Shown: positions 29,201 through 35,052 of the stretch, piece by piece | Layout: each line of letters starts with the position of its first letter | Numbering within the stretch: the stretch's first letter is position 1 | Assembly: GCF_013408425.1 (NCBI RefSeq) | Contig: NZ_JACBYV010000001.1 | Span: forward strand, 310,001-374,000 | From: Pseudomonas flavescens | Lineage (GTDB): Bacteria; Pseudomonadota; Gammaproteobacteria; Pseudomonadales; Pseudomonadaceae | Length of the DNA stretch: 64,000 nucleotides | Reading direction: 5' to 3' | Translations under genes and position numbers: made by a program | Notes under the pieces: generated by a model | Seen by the model: only the letters and a program-made list of their open reading frames with translations | Told to the model about the DNA's origin: nothing | Database searches by the model: none

Positions 29201-32200
29201 GGCTGTGGTGTCGATGGCACCGCTATCGGTAGCGCTGCCGGTGTTGCCCGCAGCATCCGTGACCTCTGCGTCGACGCTATAAGGGCCTTCACTCAACGCT
29301 TGTGGCACGTCCACGCTGTAAGTGCCGCCAGCCAGCACGGGAGTGGTCACGTTGAAGACGGTAGTACCCTGAGTGATTGTCAGAGTCACGGTGCTGCCCA
29401 CCGGCGCGTCGGTCGTGCCGGTGATGGTTGGCGTCGTGTCGTTGGTGGTTGCTGGTGCATCCACGGTGATTGCCGGGGCAGTGGTATTGATTGCTCCGGT
29501 GTCGGTCGCCGTACCGGTATTGCCAGCCGGATCAGTGACCTGAGCGCCAACGGTATACGGGCCCTCAGCCAATGCCTGCGGCACATCGACGGTATAAGTG
29601 CCACCAGCCAGAACCGGCGTGGTCACGGTAATGACGTTGGTGCCTTGAGTAATGGTCAGAGTAACGGTGCTACCCACTGGCGCATCGGTTGTGCCAGAGA
29701 TAGTTGGAGTGGTGTCATTGCTGACAGCCGGCGCATCAACGGTAATCGCAGGAGCGGTAGTGTCGATTGCACCGCTATCGGTAGCGGTACCGGTATTGCC
29801 AGCCGGATCGGTAACTTGAGCGCCAACGGTATACGGGCCCTCAGCCAATGCCTGCGGCACATCAACGGTATAGGTGCCACCAGTCAGAACGGGCGTGGTC
29901 ACGGTAATAACGTTGGTGCCCTGGGTGATCGTCAGCGTGACAGTGCTACCAACCGGAGCATCGGTTGTACCGGTAATGGTCGGCGTCGTGTCATTGCTGA
30001 CAGCTGGAGCATCAACGGTAATCGCCGGAGCAGTGGTGTCGATTGCACCGCTATCGGTCGCGGTACCGGTATTGCCTGCTGGATCAGTAACTTGAGCACC
30101 AACGGTGTACGGGCCCTCAGCCAGTGCCTGCGGCACATCAACGGTGTAGGTGCCACCAGCCAACACCGGCGTGGTCACGGTAATGACGTTGGTGCCTTGG
30201 GTAATGGTCAGCGTGACAGTGCTGCCAACCGGCGCATCGGTGGTGCCGGAGATGGTCGGGGTTGTGTCGTTGGTAATCGCAGGGGCATCAACGGTGATGG
30301 TCGGCGGCGTCGTGTCGATTGCACCGCTATCGGTAGCCGAACCAGTATTGCCAGCTGGATCGGTAACTTGAGCGCCAACGGTGTAAGGGCCTTCAGCCAA
30401 CGCTTGCGGTACATCGACGGTATAGGTGCCACCAGCCAGAACCGGGGTGGTCAGGGTAATGACGGTAGTGCCCTGGGTGATCGTCAGCGTGACAGTGCTA
30501 CCAACCGGAGCATCGGTTGTACCGGTAATGGTCGGCGTAGTGTCATTGCTGACAGCCGGCGCATCGACGGTAATCGCCGGAGCAGTGGTGTCGATGGCAC
30601 CGCTATCGGTCGCGGTACCGGTATTGCCTGCTGGATCAGTGACCTGAGCGCCAACGGTGTACGGGCCCTCGGCCAGTGCCTGCGGCACATCAACGGTATA
30701 GGTGCCACCAGCCAGAACCGGGGTAGTCACGGTAATGACGGTGCTGCCTTGGGTGATCGTCAGCGTGACAGTGCTGCCAACCGGCGCATCGGTTGTGCCG
30801 GTAATGGTCGGGGTGGTGTCGTTGGTAATCGCCGGCGCATCAACGGTAATTGCCGGAGCAGTGGTATCGATTGCACCGCTATCGGTAGCGGAACCAGTGT
30901 TGCCAGCCGGATCAGTGACCTGAGCGCCAACGGTATACGGGCCCTCAGCCAATGCCTGCGGCACATCAACGGTATAGGTGCCACCAGCCAGAACCGGGGT
31001 AGTCACGGTAATGACATTGGTGCCCTGAGTAATCGTCAGTGTGACAGTGCTACCAACCGGCGCATCGGTGGTGCCGGATATGGTCGGCGTAGTGTCATTG
31101 CTGACAGCCGGCGCATCGACAGTAATTGCCGGAGCAGTGGTATCGATTGCACCGCTATCGGTCGCGGTACCGGTATTGCCTGCTGGATCAGTGACCTGAG
31201 CGCCAACGGTGTACGGGCCCTCGGCCAGTGCCTGCGGCACATCAACGGTATAGGTGCCACCAGCCAGAACCGGGGTAGTCACGGTAATGACGGTGCTGCC
31301 TTGGGTGATCGTCAGCGTGACAGTGCTGCCAACCGGCGCATCGGTTGTGCCGGTAATGGTCGGGGTGGTGTCGTTGGTAATCGCCGGCGCATCAACGGTA
31401 ATTGCCGGAGCAGTGGTATCGATTGCACCGCTATCGGTAGCGGAACCAGTGTTGCCAGCCGGATCAGTGACCTGAGCGCCAACGGTATACGGGCCCTCAG
31501 CCAATGCCTGCGGCACATCAACGGTATAGGTGCCACCAGCCAGAACCGGGGTAGTCACGGTGATGACGGTGCTGCCTTGGGTGATCGTCAGCGTGACAGT
31601 GCTGCCAGCCGGCGCATCGGTGGTGCCGGAGATGGTCGGGGTGGTGTCGTTACTGACAGCAGGCGCATCGACGGTAATCGCAGGAGCAGTGGTGTCGATG
31701 GCACCAGAGTCGGTAGCCGAACCTGTGTTGCCAGCCGGATCGGTAACTTGAGCGCCAACGGTGTAAGGGCCTTCAGCCAATGCTTGCGGTACATCGACAG
31801 TATAAGTGCCACCAGCCAGAACGGGCGTGGTCACGGTAATGACGGTAGTGCCCTGAGTAATCGTCAGGGTGACAATGCTGCCAACCGGCGCATCGGTGGT
31901 GCCGGAGATGGTCGGGGTGGTGTCGTTACTGACAGCAGGCGCATCGACGGTAATCGCAGGAGCAGTGGTATCTATTGCACCGCTATCGGTAGCTGAACCT
32001 GTGTTGCCTGCTGGATCGGTAACTTGAGCGCCAACGGTATACGGGCCCTCAGCCAATGCCTGCGGCACATCAACGGTATAAGTGCCACCAGCCAGAACCG
32101 GGGTAGTAACGGTAATGACATTGGTGCCCTGAGTGATTGTCAGAGTCACGGTGCTGCCGACCGGCGCATCGGTGGTGCCGGAGATGGTCGGCGTAGTGTC

Positions 32201-33361
32201 ATTACTGACAGCCGGCGCATCGACGGTAATCGCAGGAGCGGTTGTATCGATAGCGCCAGAGTCGGTAGCCGAACCTGTGTTGCCAGCCGGATCAGTGACC
32301 TGAGCACCAACGGTGTAAGGACCTTCAGCCAATGCCTGCGGTACATCGACGGTATAAGTGCCGCCAGCCAGAACCGGGGTAGTCACGATAATGACGGTGC
32401 TGCCTTGGGTTATCGTCAACGTTACGTTGCTGCCAACCGGTGCATCTGTCGTGCCGGTGATGGTCGGTGTGGTATCGCTGGTGACCGCCGGTGCATTGAC
32501 GGTAATCACAGGCGCGGTGGTGTCCACGGTGTACGGACGATCGGCTGTAGCGGTGCCTGTATTGCCTGCAGCATCCACGCTGCTGAGCGTGGCGGTAATG
32601 CTGCTGAAGCCGCGCAGGTCGCCTGTGCCGACCGCAATGCTGAAGCCAAGGGTGCCGTTGCCGAGATCAATGACGGAACCGCTGTAGAGATTGCCGCCCA
32701 CGTTCAGAGTGATCGAATCACCGACGTTCGCTTCGCCGCCGACCGTGCCAGTCACCACGATCGTGGCCCCGCCCAGTTCCGCGCTGTTGAGCAGATCGTC
32801 ACCGCTGATCGGATCGATGCTGATGGTGACGACCGGGGCGGTGGTGTCCGAGCCATCCGCCGTGGTTGCAGCGGTGTTGGCAAAGATGGCCGGGTCGTTG
32901 TCTTCGATGAGATTGGAACCCGGCGTGCCTGGACCAGCAGTCTCGAAACCGATCGTCGGATCGACGCGCTGCGCGGTTTCACTCAGCATGACCGTGCTAT
33001 GGCCACCACCAGCACTACCACCGCCGCCGCCTGCGCCGGGACCTGCTGCGGTTGGTTCCAGCTCGGTGGTCGGGTCGAAGCCGGCAGCCAGCGCCTGTTC
33101 GAGTTCGCTGTTCGCCGCCTGGCTTGCGCTATCGGCAACGTCCTGCGTTTCAGGGTTACCGGCTTGCCAGGAGCTGTTGGCGCCCAGCTTGACGACTTCG
33201 CCGTCTGCCAGCTCAAGAGTAACGGAGCCGCCATCCGCGATGGTGACTTGCTCACCCGCGAAGACGCGGTCGCCTTCGAAGACCTGGCGTCTGAACCCGT
33301 CAACCGACATGACGAATACCTGGCCAATCAACGATTTGATGACAGCGGCGAAATTACTCAT
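14240..33361 (-). CDS. lapA: LapA-type giant RTX adhesin (6373 residues)
   Basis: The start is the ATG at 33361 behind GGAG (MSNFAAVIKSLIGQVFV). Order of parts (approximate residues): retention module 1-65; LapG site TAAG at 104-107; Gly/Ser-rich linker; one diverged Ig-like unit 180-280; 13 Ig-like units of 92 residues (281-1476); 9 units of 109 (1477-2455); one more 92-residue unit; 7 units of 109 with EF-hand loops (2547-3309); a unique stretch with a VCBS/cadherin-like part (3310-3607); 15 Calx-beta units of about 122 (3608-5434); PA14-like (5438-5631); cadherin-like (to 5728); a short RTX block; von Willebrand A with DTSGS MIDAS (5769-5960); a beta-sandwich; RTX repeats such as GGAGNDILYGQGGNDF (6144-6268); and a type I secretion tail ending HTIKVDP. 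It is exported by LapEBC, held in LapE by its N-terminus and released by LapG. Confidence 0.95.
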   Translation of the reverse strand: MSNFAAVIKSLIGQVFVMSVDGFRRQVFEGDRVFAGEQVTIADGGSVTLELADGEVVKLGANSSWQAGNPETQDVADSASQAANSELEQALAAGFDPTTELEPTAAGPGAGGGGGSAGGGHSTVMLSETAQRVDPTIGFETAGPGTPGSNLIEDNDPAIFANTAATTADGSDTTAPVVTISIDPISGDDLLNSAELGGATIVVTGTVGGEANVGDSITLNVGGNLYSGSVIDLGNGTLGFSIAVGTGDLRGFSSITATLSSVDAAGNTGTATADRPYTVDTTAPVITVNAPAVTSDTTPTITGTTDAPVGSNVTLTITQGSTVIIVTTPVLAGGTYTVDVPQALAEGPYTVGAQVTDPAGNTGSATDSGAIDTTAPAITVDAPAVSNDTTPTISGTTDAPVGSTVTLTITQGTNVITVTTPVLAGGTYTVDVPQALAEGPYTVGAQVTDPAGNTGSATDSGAIDTTAPAITVDAPAVSNDTTPTISGTTDAPVGSIVTLTITQGTTVITVTTPVLAGGTYTVDVPQALAEGPYTVGAQVTDPAGNTGSATDSGAIDTTAPAITVDAPAVSNDTTPTISGTTDAPAGSTVTLTITQGSTVITVTTPVLAGGTYTVDVPQALAEGPYTVGAQVTDPAGNTGSATDSGAIDTTAPAITVDAPAITNDTTPTITGTTDAPVGSTVTLTITQGSTVITVTTPVLAGGTYTVDVPQALAEGPYTVGAQVTDPAGNTGTATDSGAIDTTAPAITVDAPAVSNDTTPTISGTTDAPVGSTVTLTITQGTNVITVTTPVLAGGTYTVDVPQALAEGPYTVGAQVTDPAGNTGSATDSGAIDTTAPAITVDAPAITNDTTPTITGTTDAPVGSTVTLTITQGSTVITVTTPVLAGGTYTVDVPQALAEGPYTVGAQVTDPAGNTGTATDSGAIDTTAPAITVDAPAVSNDTTPTITGTTDAPVGSTVTLTITQGTTVITLTTPVLAGGTYTVDVPQALAEGPYTVGAQVTDPAGNTGSATDSGAIDTTPPTITVDAPAITNDTTPTISGTTDAPVGSTVTLTITQGTNVITVTTPVLAGGTYTVDVPQALAEGPYTVGAQVTDPAGNTGTATDSGAIDTTAPAITVDAPAVSNDTTPTITGTTDAPVGSTVTLTITQGTNVITVTTPVLTGGTYTVDVPQALAEGPYTVGAQVTDPAGNTGTATDSGAIDTTAPAITVDAPAVSNDTTPTISGTTDAPVGSTVTLTITQGTNVITVTTPVLAGGTYTVDVPQALAEGPYTVGAQVTDPAGNTGTATDTGAINTTAPAITVDAPATTNDTTPTITGTTDAPVGSTVTLTITQGTTVFNVTTPVLAGGTYSVDVPQALSEGPYSVDAEVTDAAGNTGSATDSGAIDTTAPSITVDAPAITNDTTPTITGTTDAPVGSTVTLTITQGSTVITVTTPVLAGSTYTVDVPQALAEGPYTVVAQVSDPAGNIGSATDSGAIDVTAPVPTITLDANITADDVINSTEAGQQIPVTGTVGGDAKVGDTVTLTVNGKTFTGLVTNTNGTLGFSINVPGADLVADAGQTITASISTTDAAGNVGTASDTEGYSVDTTAPVPTITLDANITADDVINSTEAGQQIPVTGTVGGDAKVGDTVTLTVNGKTFTGLVSNTNGTLGFSINVPGADLVADAGQTITASISTTDAAGNVGTASDTEGYSVDTTAPVPTITLDANITADDVINSTEAGQQIPVTGTVGGDAKGGDTVTLTVNGKTFTGLVLADKTFSINVPGADLVADAGQTITASISTTDAAGNVGTASDTEGYSVDTTAPVPTITLDANITADDVINSTEAGQQIPVTGTVGGDAKVGDTVTLTVNGKNFTGLVTNTNGTLGFSINVPGADLVADAGQTITASISTTDAAGNVGTASDTEGYSVDTTAPVPTITLDANITADDVINSTEAGQQIPVTGTVGGDAKVGDTVTLTVNGKTFTGLVTNTNGTLGFSINVPGADLAADSDRTIDASISTTDAAGNVGTASDTEGYSVDTTAPVPTITLDANITADDVINSTEAGQQIPVTGTVGGDAKVGDTVTLTVNGKTFTGLVTNTNGTLGFSINVPGADLVADAGQTITASISTTDAAGNVGTASDTEGYSVDTTAPVPTITLDANITADDVINSTEAGQQIPVTGTVGGDAKVGDTVTLTVNGKTFTGLVTNTNGTLGFSINVPGAELAADSDRTVDASISTTDAAGNVGTASDTEGYSVDNTAPVPTITLDANITADDVINSTEAGQLIPVTGTVGGDAKVGDTVTLTVNGKTFTGLVSNTNGTLGFSINVPGADLVADAGQTITASISTTDAAGNVGTASDTEGYSVDTTAPVPTITLDANITADDVINSTEAGQQIPVTGTVGGDAKVGDTVTLTVNGKTFTGLVTNTNGTLGFSINVPGADLVADAGQTITASISTTDAAGNVGTASDTEGYSVDTTAPTISVDAPAISNDTTPTITGTTDAPVGSIVTLTVTQNGTSFTFTTPVLAGGGYTVDVPQTLAEGPYTVDAQVTDPAGNTGSATDNGAIDTLAGDTGAAPVVTITEDANNDGVISKSELNGEIDVRVGLPAGAVAGDTLVITNGTTPQTITLTAAQITAGFVTTTFANPGEGNSITVEATLRDQFGNTSEKGTDTAKVDTLAGTTGAAPVVTITEDANNDGVISKAELNGEIDVRVGLPAGAVAGDTLVITNGTTPQTITLTAAQITAGFVTTTFANPGEGNSITVEATLRDQFGNTSEKGTDTAKVDTLAGTTGAAPVVTITEDANNDGVISKAELNGEIDVRVGLPAGAVAGDTLVITNGTTPQTITLTAAQITAGFVTTTFANPGEGNTLTVEATLRDQFGNTSEKGTDTAKVDTLAGTTGAAPVVTITEDANNDGVISKAELNGDIDVRVGLPAGAVAGDTLVITNGTTPQTITLTAAQITAGFVTTTFANPGEGNTLTVEATLRDQFGNTSEKGTDTAKVDTLAGTTGAAPVVTITEDTNNDGVISKAELNGDIDVRVGLPAGAVAGDTLVITNGTTPQTITLTAAQITAGFVTTTFANPGEGNSITVEATLRDQFGNTSEKGTDTAKVDTLAGTTGAAPVVTITEDANNDGVISKSELNGEIDVRVGLPAGAVTGDTLVITNGTTPQTITLTAAQITAGFVTTTFANPGEGNTLTVEATLRDQFGNTSNKGTDSARVDTLAGATGAAPTVEIREDINNDGVIGQNELSGAIDVRVGLPAGSVAGDIISVTDGTTINTFTLTAAQITTGHVDTTFANPGEGKTITVEATLQDQFGNTSGKGSDQALVNSNPVAVDDPVGSPYTVTIGDLGGGSATNNWAQNDSNNQKTVIQARDGNGDNANLLQLTVDGNQNALGVAGSPRAVVNQVPDQLEYDPTTGKSESITLNFSGNLNQANFSVSRLIAAEEGGEVGRWVAMYEGVEVASGTFKLSGGGSGTFSLNTGTQVFDSIRFEALPTANGAGDGSDYFLTGFSGSGPASANSAYVVNESQTLVIDQGKGLLNNDSDAQANQTLGVIKINGADVPADGKVALATGVLTVNADGSFNFAANDNNLKSGEVKTQSFTYTVGDGYGGTATATATITIIGTEVAPGIGAVSAAVDSTGGQVDEGDNAVFTVNLTNASSTASTFNLSLNPGTATAGSDYNAALTNQSFSNGVTYNAATGQVTVPAGVTSFTVTVPTINDTVSEPSENFTLTVGGQTGTATIIDNDAAPTVSTVSAAVDSTGGQVDEGDNAVFTVNLTNASSTPTTFSLALNAGTATAGSDYNGTLTNQSFSNGVTYNAATGQVTVPAGVTSFTVTVPTINDTVSEPTENFSLTVGGKTGTATIIDNDAAPTVSTVSAAVDSTGGQVDEGDNAIFTVNLTNASSTPTTFSLALNAGTATAGSDYNGTLTNQSFSNGVTYNAATGQVTVPAGVTSFTVTVPTINDTVSEPTETFTLNVGGKIGTATIIDNDAAPTVSTVSSAVDSAGGQVDEGDNAVFTVNLTNASSTPTTFSLALNAGTATAGSDYNGTLTNQSFSNGVTYNASTGVVMVPAGVTSFTVTVPTINDTVSEPAETFSLTVGGQTGTATIIDNDAAPTVSTVSAAVDSTGGQVDEGDNAVFTVNLTNASSTPTTLSISLNPGTATAGSDYNGTLTNQSLSNGVTYNAATGQVTVPAGVTSFTVTVPTINDTVSEPTENFSLTVGGKTGTATIIDNDAAPTVSTVSAAVDSTGGQVDEGDNAIFTVNLTNASSTPTTFSISLNPGTATAGSDYNAALTNQSFSNGVTYNAATGQVTVPAGVTSFTVTVPTINDTVSEPTETFTLNVGGKIGTATIIDNDAAPTVSTVSAAVDSTGGQVDEGDNAVFTVNLTNASSTPTTFSLALNAGTATAGSDYNGTLTNQSFSNGVTYNASTGVVTVPAGVTSFTVTVPTINDTVSEPTETFSLTVGGQTGTATIIDNDAAPTVSTVSAAVDSTGGQVDEGDNAVFTVNLTNASSTPTTFSLALNPGTATAGSDYNGTLSNQSFSNGVTYNATTGEVTVPAGVTSFTVTVATINDTVSEPTETFTLNVGGKTGTATIIDNDAVPTVSTVSSAVDSAGGQVDEGDNAVFTINLTNASSTPTTFSLALNAGTATAGSDYNGTLTNQSFSNGVTYNATTGQITVPAGVTSFTVTVPTINDTVSEPTETFSLTVGGKTGTATIIDNDAVPTVSTVSAAVDSTGGQVDEGDNAVFTVNLTNASSTATTFSLALNAGSATAGSDYNGTLTNQSFSNGVTYNASTGVVTVPAGVTSFTVTVPTINDTVSEPTETFSLTVGGQTGTATIIDNDAAPTVSTVSSAVDSAGGQVDEGDNAVFTVNLTNASSTPTTFSLALNPGTAVAGSDYNAALSNQSFSNGVTYNATTGQVTVPAGVTSFTVTVPTLNDTVYEPTETFSLTVGGQTGTATIVDNDAVPTISTVSSAVDSTGGQVDEGDNAVFTVNLTNASSTATSFSLALNPGTAVAGLDYNATLNNQSFSNGVTYNAATGVVTVPAGVTSFTVTVPTINDTVAEPTETFSLTVGGKTGIATIIDNDATPTVSTVSSAVDSAGGQVDEGDNAVFTVNLTNASSTPTTFSIALNPGSATAGSDYNAALNNQSFSNGVVYNAITGQVTVPAGVSSFTVTVPTINDTVYEPTENFTLTVGGKTGTATIIDNDAVPTVSTVSSAVDSAGGQVDEGDNAVFTVNLSNASSTATTLSLVLNPGTAVAGSDYNAALSNQSFSNGVTYNAANGTVTVPAGVTSFTVTVPTINDTVYEQTETFTLTVGGKSGTATIIDNDAVPTVRTIEVGQAGTADDNVVEGNNLVFNVTLSNASSTPTSLSFNATGTATANVDYKLTAQSFSNGVTYDASTGKITVPAGVTSFSVTVQTLADNVVAEPLETVRLEIGGQTATGGIIDGTPDAKDDSYTKVTGLKAEYYGYNDSSTGANNDGANLTNLSQVRQFIDGHTPAATFNATTLDYGNLSNASGLGNGTNLQNFLGVNTTTGNGTKANSLSTDPGNTSDAIIKMSGFMNLAAGTYQFRVTADDGYSIRINGQVVAEFNNNQSTGTLTGNSFTITAAQAGAQQIEIIYWDQGSDARLKVEIGQGGTYKVVDSDMLYHVPTTSSLVVESGDSLTIAGSTLLGNDTDPNGDALSITSVQSATNGTVSLSNGNVIFTPKEGFYGDATFQYTISDGKGGSDTATATLKVTKPADVIHLAGDGANDNGDNTIRGGNGNDVLLGDTGGTLTTIQPATNYNIALLVDTSGSMQGNRMTLTKDALSKFVTTLAGHDGVVNIALVGFAGEVTLNYKVSELQSGAKLNDLLAEIQKLTASGGTNYESSFKEASAWFDAQSTAGKTAAAGYENLTFFLSDGDPTFYYNGNTTTVSGNGSTTNDEVLLGSLDTYNVLASKTAVHAIGIGNGVSEKNLGLFDNTAASMGTTRLASSETVLANFNGGSTGWNNLNTWTTEGTGGGSSVSTQTSNGGTLRIVDTFSGSATRAYTPSVTIDEGGYSSLKFNYTTTSTGNADTMSWKLQQQVNGTWVDVQTGGGFTNSNWTTVETSAVGAGTYRLAFSVEDKSSGNSNATMWIDNIAQVNYTTVPVGKADIVNTADGLTVALHGGSNANVPISVGSDTIYGGEGNDIIFGDVINTDALPWGVNGNPAKPTELHNGAGTHALEVFLELKNGIAPTNADMYDYIRANHETFNVAGDTRGGSDHLYGGAGNDILYGQGGNDFLIGGSGDDILFGGAGADTFVWQKGDFGKDVIKDFSVAEGDTIDLSSLLQDHSNNLDSYLKLVTDNGSSTLLISTKGEFSNGDTTTQQVAAKADVQIDLGHASLPSYDINTLIANHTIKVDP
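17060..22540 (-). repeat. Calx-beta repeat array of lapA, 366-bp period, 15 units
   Basis: Fourteen close copies and one diverged copy (nearest 17060) of a unit of about 122 residues. Each contains VDEGDNAVFTVNLTNASS and a conserved VPAGVTSFTVTVPTINDTV stretch, typical of calcium-binding Calx-beta domains. The copies alternate among a few variants (SAAVDST/SSAVDSA, NASTGVV/NAATGQV, GKTG/GQTG), which suggests past block duplication or gene conversion. Confidence 0.9.
23436..25723 (-). repeat. EF-hand-bearing repeat array of lapA, 327-bp period, 7 units
   Basis: Seven units of 109 residues with the cores TEDANNDGVISKAELNG and TITLTAAQITAGFVTTTF. The first core is a canonical 12-residue EF-hand loop. 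The unit nearest 23436 is the most diverged. Units between about 24863 and 25530 are nearly identical in DNA over a whole period. Confidence 0.9.
25997..28931 (-). repeat. Ig-like repeat array of lapA, 327-bp period, 9 units
   Basis: Nine copies of a 109-residue unit with TITLDANITADDVINSTEAG and TASISTTDAAGNVGTASDTE. The third copy (28200-27880) is three residues shorter and has Gly for Val in GDAKGGDT. Two copies carry ADSDRT in place of ADAGQT. This array is followed on the coding strand by one lone 92-residue unit (25996-25724). Confidence 0.9.
28932..32523 (-). repeat. Ig-like repeat array of lapA, 276-bp period, 13 units
   Basis: Thirteen copies of a 92-residue unit with NDTTPTITGTTDAPVGSTVT and LAEGPYTVGAQVTDPAGNTG. 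The units at the 28.9-29.6 kb end are the most diverged. The pair at 31036-31588 is almost the same as the pair at 30484-31036, a 552-bp higher-order duplication. Confidence 0.9.
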
Positions 33362-33672
33362 AAAACAGCTCCATGCGCGCACGCGCGAGGTAATCCTGTG
33401 AAATACGTCTATACCGGTTATAGCGGATATTGCAAAAAACGGATCGTCATATAATTGGCGGGTATTTATAATTGAATCAATTTCGCCAGACTATTGACCC
33501 TTTGGGTCTGATCATAAACAATCGCACGCGGTGATGTCACTTTGATATTTTCAGATTTTTGACGCGCCGTGAATCACTGTAAACCAAGCGGCAATGATAG
33601 GCTGTCGGCTGGTCATGCAGCGACTTGATATTTACCGACAAGCTGTCGGCTTTTATAGGGAATTCACAGATC
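33362..33672. promoter_or_regulatory. divergent lapA/lapE control region
   Basis: This 311-bp gap is clearly more AT-rich than its neighbours and must hold the promoters of lapA (leftward) and lapEBC (rightward). Visible elements: GTCATATAATTGGC at 33446-33459, which resembles a FleQ box (GTCaNTAAAtTGAC) with three mismatches, and a small inverted repeat GACCC-TTT-GGGTC at 33496-33508. FleQ controls lap genes in P. putida, which makes the first worth noting. No certain -35/-10 pair was chosen. Confidence 0.4.
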
Positions 33673-35019
33673 ATGCGTTTCATTGCCATTCTTCCTCTTG
33701 CCCTCGCGATTTCCGTTTCTGCCCAGGGGCAGACGCTCACCGAGGCCATGCAGAATGCACTCAACGTGCATCCTGAAATCCAGTCGGGCATCAACGCCCG
33801 GATGGCGGTCGAAGAGGAAATGAAGGCTGCCAAGGCCGGTTACCTGCCGCGGGTCGAACTGCAGGCCGGATATGGTCGCGAAGGCACCGACAACAACAGT
33901 ACCCGTGGCGTCGATGATCGCGGCTATCGCACGCTCAACCGTTCCGAATCCAGCCTGACCGTCCAGCAGATGCTGTTCGACGGTTTCGCCACCCGAGGCG
34001 AAGTGGCTCGCCAGCGTGCGACCGTCAACGCCCGCGCCTATGCATTGTTGGCGAATTCCGAGCGCACCGCGCTGGAAGTGGCTCAGGTCTATCTCGAGGT
34101 ACTGCAGCGTCAGGATCTGTTGCGCCTTGCAGAAGAGAACCTGCGCAGCCATGAACGCATCTACGATCAGATCTCCTTGCGCAGTGAGCGTGGGGTAGGG
34201 CGCATGGCCGACCTGGATCAGGCTGAAGCCCGCCTTGCCCAGGCGCGCAACAACCTGCTCACCGAACAGACCAATCTGGCCGATGCTCAGGTCACCTACC
34301 TCAGTGTCGTGGGGCGCGAAGCTACCGATTTGAGCATGCCTGACAGCATGGGTGTGTATCTGCCCGAAAGCCTGACTGCCGCCCGTGACGAATTGATGGC
34401 CAACAACCCCAACATCAGCTCCGCCGAGGCCGATGTGAAGGCGACCGAGGCGCAGTACCAGACGGCCAAGTCTTCGTATTACCCGCGCTTCGATGCGGAG
34501 CTGTCCACCGGGGCCAATCACAACGTCGATGGCGTCGAGGGGCAGAGCAACGAATGGCAGGCGATGGTGCGCATGCGCTACAACCTGTACGCCGGTGGCA
34601 GCGACAGCGCCAACATACGTTCCAAGGCCTACCTGAGCAACCAGGCGATGGATATCCGCAACAACGCATTGCGGGTGCTCAACGAAGAGGTCGGTCTGGC
34701 CTGGAACGCGTTGCAGAATGCCCGTGCGCAGTTACCGATCGCCCAGCAGTACGTCGATCACAGTTCCCGCGTGCGTGATTCCTATCAGAAGCAGTTCGGC
34801 CTGGGCGAGCGCACCCTGCTCGATCTGCTGGACAGCGAGAACGAGTACTTCACAGCCGCTCGTCGCCTGGAAGAAGTGCGTTTCACCGAGCTGTTCACCC
34901 ACTACCGCATCAAGGCAACCGCCGGCACGCTGCTCAAGAGCCAGGGCATCGCGGCGCCGGTCGCCTCGGTACCGCTGGATGTCATCAAGGCCGATGTGCA
35001 ACTGCCCAAGTTGAACTAG
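33673..35019 (+). CDS. lapE: LapE, TolC-family outer-membrane channel
   Basis: A 448-residue protein with a signal peptide (MRFIAILPLALAISVSAQGQ) and the two-fold TolC/OEP helical repeat. The ATG at 33673 is chosen because the signal peptide begins there; a TTG at 33625 in the same frame would add an unlikely tail. It forms the outer-membrane part of the type I exporter and is where the LapA retention module plugs the channel in known systems. The following gene starts 33 bases after its stop, so lapE, lapB and lapC form one operon transcribed away from lapA. Confidence 0.92.
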   Translation: MRFIAILPLALAISVSAQGQTLTEAMQNALNVHPEIQSGINARMAVEEEMKAAKAGYLPRVELQAGYGREGTDNNSTRGVDDRGYRTLNRSESSLTVQQMLFDGFATRGEVARQRATVNARAYALLANSERTALEVAQVYLEVLQRQDLLRLAEENLRSHERIYDQISLRSERGVGRMADLDQAEARLAQARNNLLTEQTNLADAQVTYLSVVGREATDLSMPDSMGVYLPESLTAARDELMANNPNISSAEADVKATEAQYQTAKSSYYPRFDAELSTGANHNVDGVEGQSNEWQAMVRMRYNLYAGGSDSANIRSKAYLSNQAMDIRNNALRVLNEEVGLAWNALQNARAQLPIAQQYVDHSSRVRDSYQKQFGLGERTLLDLLDSENEYFTAARRLEEVRFTELFTHYRIKATAGTLLKSQGIAAPVASVPLDVIKADVQLPKLN

Positions 35020-35052
35020 AGTCAGGTTTTTCAGGTAAAGGGTAATTGTTCA

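Noticed and set aside
23549..31996. A 2815-codon open frame on the plus strand opposite the adhesin gene
   Set aside because: Same reason: periods of 327 and 276 bases keep an antisense frame open. Composition is repetitive and unlike a real protein, and no ribosome site precedes it.
17060..32523. CRISPR-like or satellite-like tandem DNA
   Set aside because: The units are 276-366 bases, contiguous without spacers, keep the reading frame and vary mostly at codon third positions, so they are protein repeats.
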